Positions 46,501-51,500 of a stretch of DNA of 64,000 nt are shown here, piece by piece. The notes below the pieces were generated by a model. The model was not told where the DNA came from, searched no databases, and worked only from the letters and a program-made list of their open reading frames with translations. Position 1 is the first letter of the stretch. Each line of letters begins with the position of its first letter. A program made the position numbers and the translations under genes. The DNA comes from Nematopogon swammerdamellus (lineage: Eukaryota; Arthropoda; Insecta; Lepidoptera; Adelidae): contig OX336340.1 in assembly GCA_946902875.1 (NCBI GenBank), positions 2,960,351-3,024,350 of the forward strand. The letters run 5' to 3'.

Positions 46501-46784
46501 ATTTGGTAGAAGCTCGTGTACACTGCGCTCGTGTCGACGCGCTCCCGCCGCCCGAGACCAAGCTCGAGCTCAACCACAACGGATTGCCGCACGACAAGCA
46601 CGCGTGGAGCGAACGCCACTCGCGCAACTCCACCAATCAGGACTACAACAAAAACAACGTCAGCGGCAACATCCTGAGCGCCAGTCGACTGCGACTGCTG
46701 CACGACACCACCATGATCGACACCGCCCTCGATCTGGACAGTCTCGACGGCTCGACTGCGTCGTACGGCACGGCCACCGTATGA
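19451..46784 (+). CDS. app: DHHC palmitoyltransferase, ZDHHC14/18 type (approximated); spliced, 10 coding exons, 611 aa
   Basis: S-acyltransferase that transfers palmitate from coenzyme A to protein cysteines in Golgi or plasma membrane; in Drosophila, app acts on Fat/Dachs planar-polarity and growth signalling (family knowledge). Coding exons: 19451-19605, 25894-26054, 30281-30465, 31878-31989, 36285-36442, 38215-38336, 41288-41342, 43321-43411, 44311-44811 and 46489-46784; together 1836 nt, divisible by three, with every junction in phase. Visible features: [12 protein letters not shown] near residue 12; four hydrophobic segments (about 29-50, 60-80, 180-203, 222-246); DPG at 86-88; zinc-binding Cys/His cluster from C137; DHHC at 162-165 with catalytic C165; TTNE at 253-256; NPYSRGN at 272-278; then a long polar His/Asp/Asn-rich cytosolic tail. 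The start is the first Met before the conserved WEVF block in a good context (aaaagATGG-like). The tail ends SYGTATV and stop TGA. Confidence 0.95.
19610..21290. other. App intron 1 (coding), left part
   Basis: Holds ATGT/GTAT microsatellites (19745-19830, 20145-20175) and a repeat beginning ACCCGACTACGGCGAAGCC at 20094. No ORF supported. Confidence 0.5.
21293..21673 (-). mobile_element. 5S-headed SINE, full length
   Basis: Minus copy with T-run at 21293 and head ending CGAGGCTGACATG. In sense it carries AAACACTGCTGAGCGCGGTC and GGATGAGTGACCGCTCG, matching the 5S rRNA core (see 23331-23711). App intron 2. Confidence 0.83.
21779..22275. repeat. 497-bp near-perfect hairpin
   Basis: Two arms of about 238 bp, nearly identical over their full length, around a 19-bp loop centred at 22027. 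The arms begin AAAAACCCGACTACG and meet at CGGAGTCGGAGTCAGC. The same peptide reads outward from both arms because of the symmetry. It lies in app intron 2, just after a SINE (21293-21673). Confidence 0.92.
22665..22992 (+). mobile_element. SINE, same family
   Basis: Starts about GGGGGGCCGGTACTTTAAAA, ends GTCAGTTTCCATAAAAAAAA. App intron 2. Confidence 0.83.
23246..23711 (+). mobile_element. SINE head fragment followed by complete 5S-headed SINE
   Basis: 23246-23325 is the GTGTGGGGTCGGTACTT head of the other family. 23331-23711 is a 5S-headed SINE: CAGCCTCGGTAGCTCAGTGG, then AAGCAACGCTGAGCGCGGTC and GATGGGTGACCGCTCG, then GGTTCGGATTCCACG, the shared body and A tail. Confidence 0.83.
24112..24275 (-). 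mobile_element. LINE 3' tail with (CAA)n
   Basis: Same sequence as the 3' end at 4912-5080 (TTGGTTTGGGGTTGGCTC, CCTTCGTGCAAAACCCCGC), with (TTG)n at 24112-24133 on the plus strand. Followed by a SINE fragment. Confidence 0.75.
24276..25372 (+). mobile_element. SINE interrupted by a hAT element
   Basis: SINE pieces at 24276-24370 (head, minus piece) and 24370-24747 plus, then the hAT 24748-25326, then the SINE tail CATGGATATAAAGGTAGCC to (A)n at 25372. An extra unrelated stretch sits at 24445-24660. The insertion into the SINE body is unambiguous. Confidence 0.7.
24748..25326. mobile_element. hAT element made largely of CGCATC hexamers
   Basis: Terminal repeats CAGGGATGTTGCGGAT and its inverse, perfect 8-bp duplication TCATGGAT at 24740-24747 and 25327-25334. 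Subterminal regions are runs of the hexamer GCATCC. It interrupts a SINE whose tail resumes at 25335. No transposase ORF. Confidence 0.9.
25648..25860 (+). mobile_element. Repeat ending just before app exon; copy at 6190-6420
   Basis: AGCTGTGCCCGCGGCTCCGC, TAAGTAGCCTATAGTTGATG, GTTCTCGAGTTATAAGCGG, then a (GACA) run. Copy at 6190-6420 is nearly identical. Diverged relatives: 37120-37350 and 52085-52215. Confidence 0.75.
25894..26054 (+). CDS. app: app exon: second membrane segment and DPG motif
   Basis: Acceptor TGTTGCAG before 25894, donor GTGAGC at 26055. It encodes (D)[17 protein letters not shown], a membrane span, then [14 protein letters not shown] and [10 protein letters not shown]. 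The DPG motif (residues 86-88) follows the second span in all DHHC enzymes. The acceptor lies only about 30 bp after the 3' end of an interspersed repeat (25648-25860). Confidence 0.95.
26217..26530 (+). mobile_element. SINE, no tail
   Basis: TGTACCGCGTGGGGCCGGTA to CGCGTCAGTTTCGCGCGC; diverged at the 3' end and lacking an A tail. App intron 3, 160 bp after the DPG exon. Confidence 0.75.
26930..27290 (-). mobile_element. Repeat family, minus copy plus tripled SINE head
   Basis: CATATCACACAAGCTGAATC to GGCGAGCCTGTCGC is the same repeat inverted. At 27205-27280 the head GTACCGACCCCACATGGTAC of the SINE is repeated three times. Confidence 0.65.
27650..28205 (+). mobile_element. LINE reverse-transcriptase C-terminus, decayed
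   Basis: Plus-strand frames read [28 protein letters not shown], then after a stop, RTARFSNRS and [20 protein letters not shown] with FKSRVNSL. These are the familiar C-terminal signatures of insect non-LTR reverse transcriptases. Ends in an A-rich tail at 28205. Related fragments at 50843-51325 and 32876-33015. Confidence 0.75.
28258..28505 (+). mobile_element. SINE, 5'-truncated
   Basis: AAGGGATATGACTCCCTTCT to GTCAGTTTCTATGAAAAAA. App intron 3, directly after a decayed LINE. Confidence 0.78.
28506..28900 (+). mobile_element. Repeat family that also hosts hAT copy 1
   Basis: GGCTTTATCCATTCCTG, then after the MITE 28551-28695, TGGCTATGCCAGCCCCATAG and AAACTTAGTATGAATTC and CCTCCCCCTGAGCTCGCC. 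The inverted copy at 33690-35450 is split by the hAT 33730-35240. Confidence 0.7.
28551..28695. mobile_element. Fold-back MITE with CTG duplication, copy 1
   Basis: Almost perfect palindrome: arms GCACAAATGCGTCGATAAGC through CATCTATT, loop about 35 bp. The left end carries a run of G. Flanked by CTG on each side; the uninterrupted host repeat is visible inverted at 35410-35430 and confirms the insertion point and a 3-bp duplication. Confidence 0.8.
28957..29110 (-). mobile_element. 5S-headed SINE, head only
   Basis: Sense: tRNA-like GTAGCTCAGTGG, 5S-like AAGCAACGCTGGGCGCG, box-B-like GGTTCGGATTCC, then body cut at TTCTTACC. 5' half of the SINE. Confidence 0.75.
29796..30260 (-). mobile_element. 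5S-headed SINE abutting app catalytic exon, with an insertion
   Basis: Tail TTTTTTTATGGAAGC at 29796, body to 29925, an insertion (29930-30010, GTGTAAGCGTCCACTGCTGG), then body and head to ACCACTGAC at 30260. The head carries the 5S-like segment (CAACGGTCGAGCGGTCACCC inverted). The remaining 20 bp to the acceptor are pyrimidine-rich. Confidence 0.8.
30281..30465 (+). CDS. app: app catalytic exon: Cys-rich domain and DHHC
   Basis: Acceptor CTCTGCGCAG before 30281, donor GTGATT at 30466. It encodes [19 protein letters not shown], then [20 protein letters not shown] and [12 protein letters not shown]. It carries the zinc ligands and the catalytic cysteine. Codon use is strongly GC-rich. The exon is bracketed by SINE copies whose edges are about 20 bp on each side (29796-30260 and 30486-30822, both minus). 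Confidence 0.97.
30486..30822 (-). mobile_element. SINE (GGCCGGTACTTTAAAAGAAT head) after the catalytic exon
   Basis: Tail (T)n at 30490, body with CACCTACAACATCCGTGATG, head ending CCGGCCCCACACGGTACA. Same family as 33315-33639 and 37355-37684. Begins about 20 bp after the donor at 30466. Confidence 0.85.
30975..31640. repeat. 69-bp minisatellite in app intron 4
   Basis: Degenerate units built on TATCTCCTAGGATCATCATT, ACGTTCTGTAAAAAGTACAG and TTTTTTGAGTTTTGACATGT, about nine units. An unrelated A-rich insertion at 31195-31310 splits it. Confidence 0.82.
31878..31989 (+). CDS. app: app exon: end of Cys-rich domain and third membrane segment
   Basis: Acceptor TATGTTTCAG before 31878, donor GTGAGT at 31990. 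It encodes [20 protein letters not shown] then [27 protein letters not shown] follows DHHCPW in the family. It ends after one base of a codon, completed as Leu by the next exon. Confidence 0.96.
32446..32699 (+). mobile_element. TA-flanked MITE family GAGAGCGTTTC, copy 1
   Basis: Inverted ends GAGAGCGTTTCAACTAAAAG flanked by TA on both sides, and an inner inverted match GCCGTTATGTTGGCTCCACT. 254 bp, non-coding, Tc1/mariner-like by target. Lies in app intron 5. Other copies at 45669-45927 and 59121-59367. Confidence 0.85.
32876..33015 (+). mobile_element. LINE C-terminal fragment, third copy
   Basis: GCACTGCAAAGGTGTGGAA onward matches 28010-28135, strongly diverged, ending at GGTACCTCC. Followed by a partial repeat (ATACATCCACTGCTGGACAT, 33049-33115). 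Confidence 0.55.
33315..33639 (+). mobile_element. SINE, same family, full length
   Basis: Starts GTACCGTGTGGGGCCGGTAC, contains GTCGTAAAAGACGGCTAAGG and GGTACCACCGCACTGAATG, ends GTCAGTTGCCATAAAAAAAA. About 325 bp with an A tail. App intron 5. Confidence 0.87.
33730..35240 (+). mobile_element. 1.5-kb composite hAT element, copy 1
   Basis: Ends CAGTGGCGGCTTTGACC and, inverted, CAGTGGCGGTTCCCCAGG; perfect 8-bp target duplication ATTCATAC at 33722-33729 and 35241-35248. It carries no transposase. Inside are a copy of the common GACGGACAGAC repeat (33870-34605), a nested tRNA-headed SINE (34219-34519), a 26-bp-armed palindrome (34019-34074), a tRNA-like A/B box pair on the minus strand (34630-34700) and a CpG-rich right third. 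It sits in app intron 5, inside another repeat (28500-28870 family). Confidence 0.92.
34219..34519 (+). mobile_element. tRNA-headed SINE inside hAT copy 1
   Basis: tRNA(Leu/Ser)-like head: box A TGGCCGAGTGGTTTGGGC, box B GAGGTTCGAATC; body AATGAGTTTTTTTCTGACG; 3' end CCCATACCGGATTACAT with A tail. Flanked by duplicated GACAGACGGACGGACAGAC repeat. Confidence 0.88.
36285..36442 (+). CDS. app: app exon: fourth membrane segment and TTxE motif
   Basis: Acceptor GTGTTGCAG before 36285, donor GTGAGC at 36443. It encodes [15 protein letters not shown], the span [19 protein letters not shown], then [19 protein letters not shown] is the conserved TTxE motif after the last span. The donor lies directly against a minus-strand LINE tail (36450-36687). 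Confidence 0.96.
36450..36687 (-). mobile_element. LINE 3' end next to app exon donor
   Basis: Minus-strand frame [20 protein letters not shown] then [16 protein letters not shown] and a TAAATAAATAAA tail at 36455-36466. This is the C-terminal signature of a LINE reverse transcriptase. Its tail starts about 10 bp after the app donor at 36443. Confidence 0.75.
36990..37075 (-). mobile_element. tRNA-headed SINE, 3' fragment
   Basis: T-run, AATGTATTCCGGTATTGGTG, GTCGGAGGGGTCAAAGCG, AACCAGCCAATAA. A similar shorter piece is at 2395-2440 (ATGTAATCTGGTATGAGTGG). Confidence 0.7.
37355..37684 (+). mobile_element. SINE, same family, full length
   Basis: Starts TTGTACCGTGTGGGGCCAGT, ends CAGTTTCCATAAAAAAAAA. 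Very similar to 33315-33639, indicating recent spread. App intron 6. Confidence 0.87.
37976..38095 (+). mobile_element. LINE 3' tail flanked by 95-bp direct repeats
   Basis: About 120 bp of the LINE described at 4912-5290 (GGGGTTTTGCACGAAGGTC, GCAGGCCTAGAGCC) ending in (CAA)n. It is bracketed by two near-identical 95-bp stretches (37879-37973 and 38096-38190). It sits 120 bp before the app exon at 38215. Confidence 0.8.
38215..38336 (+). CDS. app: app exon: post-TTxE C-terminal motif
   Basis: Acceptor CTGTTACAG before 38215, donor GTCGGT at 38337. It encodes [32 protein letters not shown] and PSLIDR. NPYSRGN corresponds to the conserved PaCCT-like region that follows TTxE. The acceptor lies about 30 bp after a 95-bp direct repeat that also occurs 210 bp upstream (37879-38190). 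Confidence 0.95.
38668..39850 (-). mobile_element. 5'-truncated LINE with restriction-enzyme-like endonuclease (R2-like class)
   Basis: Minus-strand frame of at least 320 codons (39795-38833, extending open to about 39850 before truncation). It lacks reverse transcriptase motifs. Near residue 92 it carries C-x2-C-x8-H-x4-C ([18 protein letters not shown]), then RHDKVL at 121, and at 202 RPDILIF followed by VELTVPWE, the PD...E core of the restriction-like endonuclease found C-terminal in R2, R4 and Hero-type LINEs. The 3' UTR reaches about 38668. The frame is intact, so the insertion is recent or selected. Lies in app intron 7. Confidence 0.82.
39952..40240. mobile_element. 289-bp hAT-type MITE in app intron 7
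   Basis: Terminal repeats CACAGAGCATCGAATACCGC and its inverse, followed by CTAGAGG-type sub-terminal matches; perfect 8-bp duplication TATGGGCA at 39944-39951 and 40241-40248. Internal AC-repeat. Confidence 0.87.
40312..40713 (-). mobile_element. tRNA-headed SINE, full length
   Basis: T-run at 40312, ATGTAATCCGGTATGGGTGG, head ending CTCGGCCACCCGCCGC with box B GGATTCGAACCTC inverted. App intron 7. Confidence 0.87.
40770..41158 (-). mobile_element. 5S-headed SINE, full length
   Basis: Minus copy, T-run at 40770, head ends CTACCGAGGCTGAC at 41158. It carries the 5S-like segment (ATGGGTGACCGCTCGAC inverted). App intron 7, 130 bp before the micro-exon. Confidence 0.83.
41288..41342 (+). CDS. 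app: app 55-bp micro-exon
   Basis: Acceptor ACTTTCAG before 41288, donor GTAATT at 41343. It encodes (R)[21 protein letters not shown] directly after SLID is conserved in the family. Phases on both sides fit. Because 55 nt is not a multiple of three, skipping it would shift the frame of the tail. Confidence 0.9.
41440..41830 (+). mobile_element. Two LINE C-terminal fragments in tandem
   Basis: 41480-41600 reads a [17 protein letters not shown] signature and ends in A-rich (AAATAAATAAA). 41690-41830 reads [15 protein letters not shown] and ends in an AAATAAATAAATAAA tail, matching the element at 36450-36687 in the opposite orientation. Confidence 0.65.
42246..42541 (-). pseudogene. Coding-like frame in app intron 8 with one stop
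   Basis: From ATG 42541 (minus) the frame reads [18 protein letters not shown], one TAG, then [38 protein letters not shown] and [14 protein letters not shown], then degenerates. Composition is protein-like with mixed codons. Could be a gene fragment or old retrocopy. I do not recognise it. Confidence 0.3.
43321..43411 (+). CDS. app: app exon: tail segment
   Basis: Acceptor CTGTTACAG before 43321, donor GTGAGC at 43412. It encodes [20 protein letters not shown] then [10 protein letters not shown]. It starts in phase 0 and leaves one base, matched by the next exon. No known domain in this stretch. Confidence 0.88.
43654..44027. mobile_element. GC-rich MITE in app intron 9
   Basis: Ends CTTTAAGCCCGCTTTCCACT and, inverted, CCTTAAAGCCGGCTTTCGAC, plus inner matches GGCCACGCGTG. 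It is CpG-rich and happens to be open for 130 codons on the minus strand; codon content and the palindromic ends argue against a gene. Confidence 0.68.
44311..44811 (+). CDS. app: app long tail exon, low-complexity
   Basis: Acceptor TCTTTTCTCAG before 44311, donor GTTCGT at 44812. 501 nt, open throughout, encoding a polar Asp/His/Asn-rich segment with repeated (M)D(H)R-type motifs ([28 protein letters not shown]) and ending LDPVVLT. If the intron is retained the frame stops within three codons (Gly-Ser-stop at 44817), giving a protein about 100 residues shorter. Confidence 0.88.
44835..45246 (-). mobile_element. tRNA-headed SINE, full length
   Basis: T-run at 44835, then ATGTAATCCGGTATGGGTGG, head ends CGGCCACCCGCCGCTT. 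Begins 25 bp after the app exon donor at 44812. Confidence 0.87.
45669..45927 (+). mobile_element. TA-flanked MITE family GAGAGCGTTTC, copy 2
   Basis: Same family and orientation as 32446-32699, ends GAGAGCGTTCCATATAAA and GGAACACTCTC with TA flanks. In the last intron of app. Confidence 0.85.
45934..46343. mobile_element. MITE with CAGGTGGCACGAGAA ends in app last intron, with nested pogo/Tigger-like MITE
   Basis: Inverted ends CAGGTGGCACGAGAACCTT (left) and the same inverted at 46325-46343. Nested inside at about 45967-46130 is a short element with ends AGTAGAACCCCAGTTATC and CAGTAGAACCTCGACTATCC, which resemble pogo/Tigger terminal repeats. It abuts another MITE (45669-45927) and ends about 145 bp before the app terminal exon. 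Confidence 0.7.
46489..46784 (+). CDS. app: app terminal coding exon
   Basis: Acceptor GCGTTTGCAG before 46489, stop TGA at 46782-46784. It encodes [20 protein letters not shown], then [20 protein letters not shown] and [16 protein letters not shown], ending SYGTATV. The acidic [11 protein letters not shown] end is typical of the insect app tail from memory. Decayed partial duplicates of this exon lie downstream at 47650-47770 and 47930-48075. Confidence 0.92.
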
Positions 46785-46843
46785 TAACCATTGTGGGCCG
46801 TAATGCGTTTTTATAGTCATGAGGTATTATATAGTGATGAGGT

Positions 46844-47690
46844 CACTTGTGGAGCGGTGTGGCTCGATGCTCGGGCCAAACTTTTAGCCCATCATTTCCA
46901 CCAACCACGACTACAACATAAAGTCAGCGGCGACGATGAGGTCTTTTGTAAAATTAAATTACTCACTGTCACTTGTGGAGCGGTGTGGCTCGATGCTCGG
47001 GCCAAACTTTTAGCCCATCATTTCCACCAACCACGACTACAACTTAAAGTCAGCGGCGACGATGAGGTCTTTTGTAAAATTAAATTACTCACGGTCACTT
47101 GTGGAGCTGTGTGGCTCGATGCTCGGGCCAAACTTTTAGCCCATCATTTCCACCAACCACGACTACAACTTAAAGTCAGCAGCGACGATGAGGTCTTTTG
47201 TAAAATTAAATTACTCACTGTCACTTGTGGAGCTGTGTGGCTCGATGCTCGGGCCAAATTTTTAGCCCATCATTTCCACCAACCACGACTACAACATAGA
47301 GTCAGCGGCGACGATGAGGTCTTTTGTAAAATTAAATTACTCACGGTCACTTGTGGAGTGGTGTGGCTCGATGCTCGGGCCAAACTTTTAGCCCATCATT
47401 TCCACCGACCACGTCTACAACTTAAAGTCAGCGGCGACGATGAGGTCTTTTGTAAAATTAAATTACTCACTGTTACTTGTGGAGCTGTGTGGCTCGATGC
47501 TCGCGCCAAACTTTGAGCCCATCATTTCCACCAACCACGACTACAACATAAAGTCAGCGGCGAAGATGAGGTCTTTTGTAAAATTAAATTACTCACGGTC
47601 ACTTGTGGAGCTGTGTGGCTCGATGCTCGGGCCAAACTTTTAGCCCATCATTTCCACCAACCACGACTACAAAATAACGTCAGCTGCAAC
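46844..47690 (+). repeat. 126-bp tandem array in the app 3' region
   Basis: Unit starts at 46844, 46970, 47096, 47222, 47348, 47474 and 47600, a constant 126 bp. Each unit holds CACTTGTGGAGC, GCTCGGGCCAAAC and a segment (CCACCAACCACGACTACAAC, GTCAGCGGCGAC) that matches app exon bases 46635-46668. Because 126 is a multiple of three, one frame stays open for six units (46791-47516), but that frame is not the app frame and I do not regard it as a gene. A more diverged unit lies at 47795-47880. Confidence 0.9.
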
Positions 47691-48075
47691 ATTTTGAATG
47701 CCAGTCGGTTGAGACTATTCCACGACACTACCGTGATTGGACACCGCCCTCGATCAGGACAGTTCTAGACTGTGAGACGGCGGCACGTCTCAAATTACTC
47801 ACTTACTCGCTTGCGGGGCTTTGTGGCTCAATGTTTGAAGCCGAATGTTTGGCCTCATTTTTGACACACTAGTGTATGTAAGTTCCATTGTCCACACAGG
47901 CAAGTTCCAGTGACATTGTTCCAGGAGCATTGTCAGCGGCAACATCTCAGACACCACCTCTATCTAGATAGGCTAGACGGCTCAACTGTTTCATACGACA
48001 GAACTGCCGTATGTTAACATAACCGTTGTAGGCCGTAATGTGTTTATGTAGTGATGAGGTATTTTTGTAAAACAC
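47650..48075 (+). pseudogene. Decayed duplicates of the app terminal exon and 3' UTR
   Basis: Bases 47668-47770 repeat the exon from GTCAGCGGCAACAT through CCAGTCGACTGCGA, CGACACCACCATGAT and ACCGCCCTCGAT with substitutions and small indels that break the frame. Bases 47935-48075 repeat GTCAGCGGCAACATC, then the last codons (CTCGACGGCTC, ACCGTATG) and the following UTR (GGCCGTAATG, AGTGATGAGGTA). They bracket the 126-bp array on its right side. Confidence 0.82.
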
Positions 48076-48617
48076 TTTCAAACACTGGTACTGCAACACT
48101 CATAGAAGAGAGACAGTCAGTTTGCTGATTTAAAAAGATAATTCATAATGTTCTTTATTCTTCTATAATTTTTTTTTACGTGTAACTACCACGGTATTAA
48201 CTACTGATTTTAGACACAACAGACGTGCAATCTCATACACGAAAAAGGGTAACATAAAAAGTAGTCTTAATTTTTTTTTTTACCTGATGAAGTCACGTCT
48301 TATAAATTGATGAACACCGGCTGCACGCACGAAGAAGTGTCACGTTCCATCTAAACCTGTGTGTGCAAGCGAGAGCGCGATAGAGACCTGTGCGTGCAAG
48401 CGAGAGCGCGATAGAGAAGCATATACAATAGTAGGAAATACAAAATATATTTCTCCGTCTTTTGCGAGCCTCGAACCCACGGTCCCTGCCACCATCACCG
48501 ACCAGACGTCTTAACAACGCGGGCTAATCGACCATTACCTCAATTTTTCTCAATCAAATTTTCTCAACAGTATGTGAAGATTTCATGGAGCGACATCAAG
48601 CGTCCACATCTAGCGTC

Positions 48618-49486
48618 CAGCGGCGACTCCTCTCAGTTGGCGAGGTTGGCGCCGCCAAACCAAATAAAATGAATGACACCATTAATACAGAAGTATCAGG
48701 CTAAAATAAATGTGAAAAAATTTCGGAGTTATATTATTTATGTCATATAATCCACGATTAATAAGATAAAACGTCAATCCCGTACCCGTTACATAATTTG
48801 AAATTTCGCGCGCGTCAAACGCGGGCGACGACAAATGACGACACATCAAGGCATTCATTGGCCGGTTGGCTATATTTTGAAGCGCCATCGTATTCCATAC
48901 AAGGCGGAAGCGACCGATGTCCCCCCCGTCCTGCGCGGACCCGCTGCTCAGCCTTTCGAGTTGGCGCAGCGGGGAGTGCATTTAGTGAGGCGGTAGCGAG
49001 TAGAGCGAGCTAGCGAGCGAGCTAGGTGTGTGTGTTGCGTGTGCGGGTGTGCGCGCTGCGTCCACGCGACGGGTATTCTTGTGCTGTGCGACGTGCGATG
49101 CGATGCGACGTGCGATGCGATGCGACTAGCGAGCTAGGCTAGGTGTGTTGTGTGCGCGTGTGTGTGCGCATTGGCTCGCGAGTTGATAGCTGCATATATT
49201 CCGTTATGTAGGTATGGACTTTGTATGGATGAATCCTGTGCAGTGTTGTTAAATTTAAAGTGATTTATTGGTAATTATAATGGCAAACTCCTACCGAGCT
49301 ATCTACGGAGCACTCAAGGACAAGAGAGACTCAGTAATTTGGCACTCTTACATATCTGTGGAAAAGGAGTTGCTAACAAAATTGAGGAAGAAAGAAGATT
49401 TTCACGATCGAGTCATCGATCAAATTATGAAAAAAAAAATCCTTAGCCAGAGCCAACCCAATATTCAGGACCAGGAGTCGCCGCTG
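48618..49486 (+). mobile_element. 869-bp hAT element, sibling of 3210-4065, carrying a different ORF
   Basis: Terminal repeats CAGCGGCGACTCCT and AGGAGTCGCCGCTG (inverted) with a perfect 8-bp duplication CTAGCGTC at 48610-48617 and 49487-49494. The first about 660 bp match the leader of the 3210-4065 element, including the sequence just before and through the first codons (ATGGCAAACTCC); the sequence after that differs completely until the last about 60 bp. Confidence 0.9.
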
Positions 49487-49528
49487 CTAGCGTCAATAGT
49501 AAATGAAATACTTCAGCGGTATTTATAA
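49280..49528 (+). CDS. 82-codon ORF inside and beyond the hAT element, function unknown
   Basis: Starts at ATG 49280 directly after the shared hAT leader and encodes MANSYRAIYGALKDKRDS, then WHSYISVEKELLTKLRKKED and a basic stretch IMKKKIL. It is rich in charged residues, predicted helical, with no membrane segment or known motif. The frame passes through the right terminal repeat and the target duplication and stops 34 bp outside the element (SIVNEILQRYL). Its first four residues equal those of the transposase fragment in the sibling. It could be a captured host exon, a diverged accessory ORF, or chance. I cannot assign a function. Confidence 0.35.
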   Translation: MANSYRAIYGALKDKRDSVIWHSYISVEKELLTKLRKKEDFHDRVIDQIMKKKILSQSQPNIQDQESPLLASIVNEILQRYL

Positions 49529-49529
49529 A

Positions 49530-50843
49530 TTTATTTCTGCTGAGGTAAGCTGTCTATATCAGATGTGCTGACACTACTGGAATGTAGCAAGAAAAGTTTT
49601 GTCAGCGATAAAATATATTCTGCCGGCATAAAAAATACAAGTTTAGTAATCGAAAAATAAAATTATAAATTTATTTAATATTATTGGCTTTTTATGTTTT
49701 TTAAATATAAATAAAACAAAAAATTAATAGTCGTTATTTTCTCATATTTTTTATTAGTTATTATCACATCTTTATCATGTACTTAAATTAATTTTACATG
49801 GTAAATATCCGCCGGAACTGATTTTGTATCTGACTTCGCACTTTATATACTTTAGGACGTCATCACGTAAAACTATCGTCCGTAAACCGACTTTACAGAC
49901 AACCAATTTTTTTATGTAAACCAACATCGGTGGCTTTACCGAGAGACTAATGGTGTAGTCGACAGAGCCAAAATCAGCTCTCTCACGAAACCACGCTTAG
50001 TTAGGTGCCATGCTAGCAGATTTGCGGACGTTGCTAGGCTGTCTAGCCCGTTAATATGACGTTAATATGAAGGTTAAAGGATTCGGGAAATACACTCGCC
50101 GGAAGAGAGTTCCACACCCTAGCGGTGCGACAAAGAAACGATTTACAGAACCGATGGGTTCTCATAAGCCCAATTTCAAATGAACCTCTGAGATGGCGCC
50201 AGGAGTATCTAATTTGAATTTAAAAATTAATATTATATCTTTAAATCTGCTAATAATATGAGAGTGCTAAGTGGGAACAGGATAGTCACATTTAAAGATT
50301 TTTTTATGTTATGTGGAAAAATTTCGAAATTATAAATTTTAAGGTTTTTATAATGCAAAAAATCAAAGCATCATCTAGTAGGACTACGACAAATTTTACC
50401 AAAATTACCAACACCCTCTGTTGGTATTACGATTTTTATGTTACTCTTTTTCTTGTATGGGATTGCACATCTGTCCTGTCCAAAATCAATGCTATTAACC
50501 TATCGCGCGTCGGAGTACCTATATTGGCCCAAAATGGCGCATAAGATTTAAAGGACCTGTAACTGAACATACCAAGCATGACAACTCAAACATTCGCACC
50601 TATTGGCGAATGTCCTTGAGAGTCTTGGAATCTAAAAGAACTCCACTCTATGTTTTGTTTGAGATTTCCCCCTTTTATGACGAAAGAAAACCCTCAACAT
50701 TAGATCTTTTTGTGTTTCTGTTTTTATGTTCAACAAAATAAAATAGATGCGTGGCGAGACTAGCTTATTTATTTATATTAGACAGGTAGTCTTAGCTTAT
50801 ACGTCTAAATTCAGTTAAAAGTTGATAATTTTATCATTATCAG
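49530..50843. other. Intergenic repeats
   Basis: AT-rich to 49850, then a repeat (AAACCAACATCGGTGGC, 49915-50240) that matches 2888-3005 and 53860-54000 plus 55514. Then nothing recognised to the LINE at 50843. Confidence 0.5.
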
Positions 50844-51325
50844 GTCATTGAGCCTGTTTAATCGGTACTACTATGGCCGCTGCTCTGATGAACTTGCTTC
50901 CCTCCTCCCTCCTCTTGTCCGCCTTCGCCATACTCTCGCGGAACACCCCTTTGTAGTGCCGCCTCCTCGAAGAACTCTGTTAGTTGGAGTGAGGCCGTAG
51001 GACGCGCAAAAGTCCCACAATGGCCTGCTTAAGCGCGGCGAACGAGTCCGAAGAATAACAACAACCCCTTCGCAGTCAACAGAAGAGTTCTTCGAACTGC
51101 ATGATTCTCTAAATTGTTCTTGCGTTGCACTGCAACGGTGTGGAACGGGCTTCTGGGGAATATCTATCCCTGCTCCTACAAACCACGGATCTTCAAATCG
51201 GAGATTAATAGCCTTTTCCCTGCGACATTAGTCCGCCCCCAAGCTGGACTGGCACTTCCTCGGGGATGAAATTGGCTACGAGGCTTCAACCTTGGCCTGT
51301 CACCCAGTTCGGAAGCAGTAAAAAA
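50843..51325 (+). mobile_element. LINE C-terminal fragment, second copy, with an insertion
   Basis: Matches 27830-28205 (TCATTGAGC, GGTACTACTA, GGCCGCTGCTCTGA). An insertion of about 90 bp at about 50965-51060 includes GACGCGCAAAAGTCCCACAA, which resembles app intron sequence at 46408-46460. Confidence 0.7.
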
Positions 51326-51414
51326 AGTTTATCTTGAATTATTTATTTTAGAATTTTTTTTATTTACTTATCATTCTCGCGCACTCTTTTCATGAGAATT
51401 ATTTATTATCTAGT

Positions 51415-51500
51415 CTATTTTTGAATTGGTTTGTACTGAGTGCGTTTATTACTTCCTCTGAAAGTTGGTTCCAGTCATCCACCACTCATGTAGTTTCTGT
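51415..51500 (-). mobile_element. LINE C-terminal fragment
   Basis: Minus-strand codons read DDWNQLSEEVINALSTNQFK, a LINE C-terminal signature. Only this short piece is recognised. Confidence 0.5.

Noticed and set aside
46155..46820. 221-codon minus-strand ORF
   Set aside because: It is the shadow of the app terminal exon, extended through a MITE.
46791..47516. 241-codon repeat protein in the 126-bp array
   Set aside because: The frame is open only because the unit length is a multiple of three; it starts after the app stop in another frame, has no splice or promoter support, and later units have stops.
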